A DNA stretch of 64,000 nt. Source: ZC4RG30 sp963777735 (GTDB taxonomy: Bacteria; Pseudomonadota; Gammaproteobacteria; Steroidobacterales; Steroidobacteraceae). Under the pieces are notes generated by a model. The model saw only the letters and a list, made by a program, of their open reading frames with translations, ran no database searches and had not been told where the DNA came from. The position numbers and the translations under genes are program-made. The DNA lies in the NCBI GenBank assembly GCA_963777735.1, contig CAVZRQ010000001.1:248001-312000 (forward strand), in the 5' to 3' direction. Below are positions 62,595-64,000 of the stretch, piece after piece; position 1 is the first letter of the stretch; each line of letters opens with the position of its first letter.

Positions 62595-63437
62595 GGTTCT
62601 GGTGCATTAAGGCCCGGAACCATGGGTCCCGGCCTCTCACCAATGGGTGATGCATATGTCGAAAACCAGAGCGCATGACCCCATCTACCGCCAAAGACGC
62701 TTCCCGGCCGAGGTTATTGAGACCTGTGTCCGCTGGTACATAACCTACCGGCTGAGTTATCGGGACCTGGTCTCCATGATGGCCGAGCGGGGCATTGTGG
62801 TGTCCCATACGACGATCATGCGCTGGGTCCTGCGGTACGTGCCGGAGTTCGAGGCCCGCTGGGGACGGTATGCCAAGCCTGTCCATAGTTCGTGGCGGAT
62901 GGACGAGACGGCTGTCCGGGTGCGGGGCGGAAATCACTATCTGTACCGAGCCGTGGACAAGTGTGGTCAATCGGTAGATTCGCTTTTGTGCGCCGGGCGG
63001 GATCGGGCTGCCGCGCAGGCTTTTTTCGAGCATGCAGTAGAACGACCGGGGTCTGGATGGCCAGACACGGTCAATGTCGATGGCCATGCGGCAACTCATC
63101 TGGCCCTGCGAATGCTAGGCAAGAATGATCGACGGTGGCGGTCGGTCAAGGTGCGATGCAACCGCTATCTCAACAACATCGTCGAACAGGATCACCGGGC
63201 GATAAAGCAGCGGTGTGCCTCGATGCTGGGGCTGAAATCCTTCCGGACTGCCGCCATCACACTCGCCGGCATTGAGCTCGCGCATCGGATCCGCAAGCGG
63301 CAGTACTGGCTGCCATCAGGCGAGAGTGGGAGGCCTGAATCGCTCAAGGCGTTGTGGGACCGCGCACTGGGTGGGGTTGGGGCAGCTCACAGTTCGAAGT
63401 CCGCGAGGTACACGCGAGCCTCTAATGCACCAGAACT
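62595..63437 (+). mobile_element. IS6-family insertion sequence
   Basis: Left end GGTTCTGGTGCATTA (GTTCTGGTGCATTA at 62596-62609) is repeated inverted at 63423-63436 (TAATGCACCAGAAC), 14 of 14 bases. The ends resemble IS6/IS26-type termini. Length is about 840 bp, typical. Flanking octamers (ACTTTTTG and TCAAGGAG) differ, so no target duplication is left, as happens when IS6 elements resolve or when flanks are rearranged. Confidence 0.8.
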
Positions 63438-63738
63438 CAAGGAGTGGGGCACTCGGATGTTGGCCACAGTGGAGCTCGGAAATTCCAAGCCGCTTCGCTA
63501 TTCACGAAAGGTCACGACCGGGCGTGGGCTATACCTTCTGCTCGCACCGAGTGGGGGAAGGTACTGGCGCTACGACTACACATTCGAGGGCAAGCGCAAA
63601 ACGTTGGCATTGGGCATCTACCCTGATGTGCCAGCCAACTTGGCAAGGGAGCGGCATCAGGAGGCCAGAAGTCAGCTGGCGAGGGGAATAGATCCGATGA
63701 CAAGGAAGCAAGACTTGCGAATACTCAATATCGCGTAG
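62656..63738 (+). CDS. IS6-family DDE transposase fused in frame to an integrase fragment
   Basis: 360 residues from ATG 62656 (an ATG at 62650 is also possible). Residues 1-255 are an IS6-type transposase with helix-turn-helix TTIMRWVLRYVPEFEARWG and the DDE residues Asp83 (RMDETAVRVRG), Asp142 (VNVDGHAATH) and Glu177 (NNIVEQDHRAI); Asp-to-Glu spacing of 35 is right for the family. No stop occurs before the right inverted repeat at 63423, so the frame continues through it into about 75 residues of integrase arm-binding domain. Whether the fused protein is stable or active is unknown. Confidence 0.8.
   Translation: MSKTRAHDPIYRQRRFPAEVIETCVRWYITYRLSYRDLVSMMAERGIVVSHTTIMRWVLRYVPEFEARWGRYAKPVHSSWRMDETAVRVRGGNHYLYRAVDKCGQSVDSLLCAGRDRAAAQAFFEHAVERPGSGWPDTVNVDGHAATHLALRMLGKNDRRWRSVKVRCNRYLNNIVEQDHRAIKQRCASMLGLKSFRTAAITLAGIELAHRIRKRQYWLPSGESGRPESLKALWDRALGGVGAAHSSKSARYTRASNAPELKEWGTRMLATVELGNSKPLRYSRKVTTGRGLYLLLAPSGGRYWRYDYTFEGKRKTLALGIYPDVPANLARERHQEARSQLARGIDPMTRKQDLRILNIA
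63438..63738 (+). pseudogene. Tyrosine integrase N-terminal fragment (DUF4102 arm-binding domain)
   Basis: Reads TGRGLYLLLAPSGGRYWRYD, then GKRKTLALGIYPDVPANLAR and EARSQLARGIDP, the first domain of P4-type integrases. It lacks its own start, which the IS6-type element replaced, and stops at 63738 without the catalytic R-H-R-Y domain. Such integrases use tRNA 3' ends as attachment sites, which fits the tRNA-Ser just upstream. Confidence 0.72.
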
Positions 63739-63871
63739 TGAGCCGCGTCAGCCACTCGGGCGGCATCGCTGTCGTCAACGCTTCGAGTGACTTGTCAAAG
63801 TCGGTAATGTTTGCCGCCGCGATCAGTAGCAATGCGACACCGACGCCCCCCGCTTTCGATATGCACTCTGG
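63725..63871 (-). pseudogene. C-terminal remnant of a membrane protein (CcdA/DsbD-like?)
   Basis: On the minus strand an open frame ends at 63725 with AGGVGVALLLIAAANITDFD, then KSLEALTTAMPPEWLTRLTT and RY. A hydrophobic segment followed by a PEWLTRLTTRY-type end recalls the C-terminus of some cytochrome c biogenesis CcdA/DsbD-like proteins; this is from memory of the family and is tentative. Its upstream part is cut off by the IS3-type element, and its end overlaps the integrase fragment. Confidence 0.35.
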
Positions 63872-63903
63872 ACTAATGTCGAACCCCAATAAGGAGGTTG
63901 GAC

Positions 63904-64000
63904 GTGAAGAAGAGTTATACGAAAGAGCAGATCTTCGGTTTCCTGATGGGCGTCGATCGAGGTTTGAAGGTCAATGAGCAGTGCCGCAAGCACAAGTCGA
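63904..64000 (+). CDS. IS3-family transposase OrfA, start only
   Basis: GTG at 63904 with a perfect AAGGAGG six bases upstream. The product starts VKKSYTKEQIFGFLMGVDRG, then LKVNEQCRKHKS, the helix-turn-helix start of IS3-type OrfA (compare the usual FTEEQIIGFL and CRKHG). The window ends after 32 residues. The left end of the element probably lies just upstream, within about 63872-63890, but I cannot fix the inverted repeat without the other end. Confidence 0.75.
   Translation, partial: MKKSYTKEQIFGFLMGVDRGLKVNEQCRKHKS

Noticed and set aside
62588..63444. 8-bp target duplication around the IS6-type element
   Set aside because: The flanks ACTTTTTG and TCAAGGAG do not match, so no duplication can be claimed.

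Overview
The window is a high-GC (roughly 63-65 percent by eye) gammaproteobacterial chromosome segment. Gene content and order (secA-mutT, yacG-zapD-coaE-pilD-pilC-pilB-pilA, pilRS next to sucCD, then nadE, bamD, rluD, pgeF and clpB, and pncC-recA-recX-alaS-csrA-tRNA-Ser) suggest a relative of the Xanthomonadales/Nevskiales/Steroidobacter group. That placement is inference from synteny, not a phylogeny.

Layout. 1-4682: end of secA, mutT, a small conserved protein, then yacG, zapD and coaE. 4687-9321: type IV pilus genes pilD, pilC, pilB and pilA; pilA has a near-perfect sigma-54 promoter and a strong terminator. 9480-21459: a surface-glycan cluster holding a GT-C membrane glycosyltransferase, a polyprenyl-phosphate sugar synthase-like GT2, three GT4 enzymes, a second GT2, two methyltransferases, a Wzx-type flippase and a membrane sulfatase-fold protein. 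21537-24574: pilR and pilS, the expected regulators of that sigma-54 promoter. 24651-29887: a class III CoA-transferase, sucC, sucD with an unusual basic tail, and nadE. 29884-35854: bamD, rluD, pgeF, a ZIP metal transporter and clpB. 35874-42914: fmdB, DUF502, then an aminotransferase / glutamine synthetase-like / aldehyde dehydrogenase group lying before aspS. 43596-51661: one long minus-strand operon, dppABCDF, an Asp-box propeller protein, a MoaD/ThiS-like protein ending in Gly-Gly, and a DctA-type symporter. 51718-62467: mutS, two transporters, pncC, SOS-controlled recA, recX, alaS, csrA and tRNA-Ser(GCU). 62468-64000: mobile DNA behind the tRNA: an IS6-type element joined in frame to a truncated integrase, a gene remnant and the start of an IS3-type element.

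Nine genes, including ones expected to be essential (aspS, nadE), are broken by 13 single-base frame changes, most at short homopolymers, and each repair restores the family's usual length. These look like consensus indel errors, so the genes are annotated as single intact CDSs with the break positions given.

Most interesting candidates: the glycan cluster between pilA and pilRS with its divergent lipid-sugar synthase/GT-C pair; the translationally coupled Asp-box propeller and MoaD-like pair; the SucD basic tail; and the amine/glutamate cassette next to aspS. I found no CRISPR array, rRNA or complete prophage. No gene-free stretch exceeds 300 bases.
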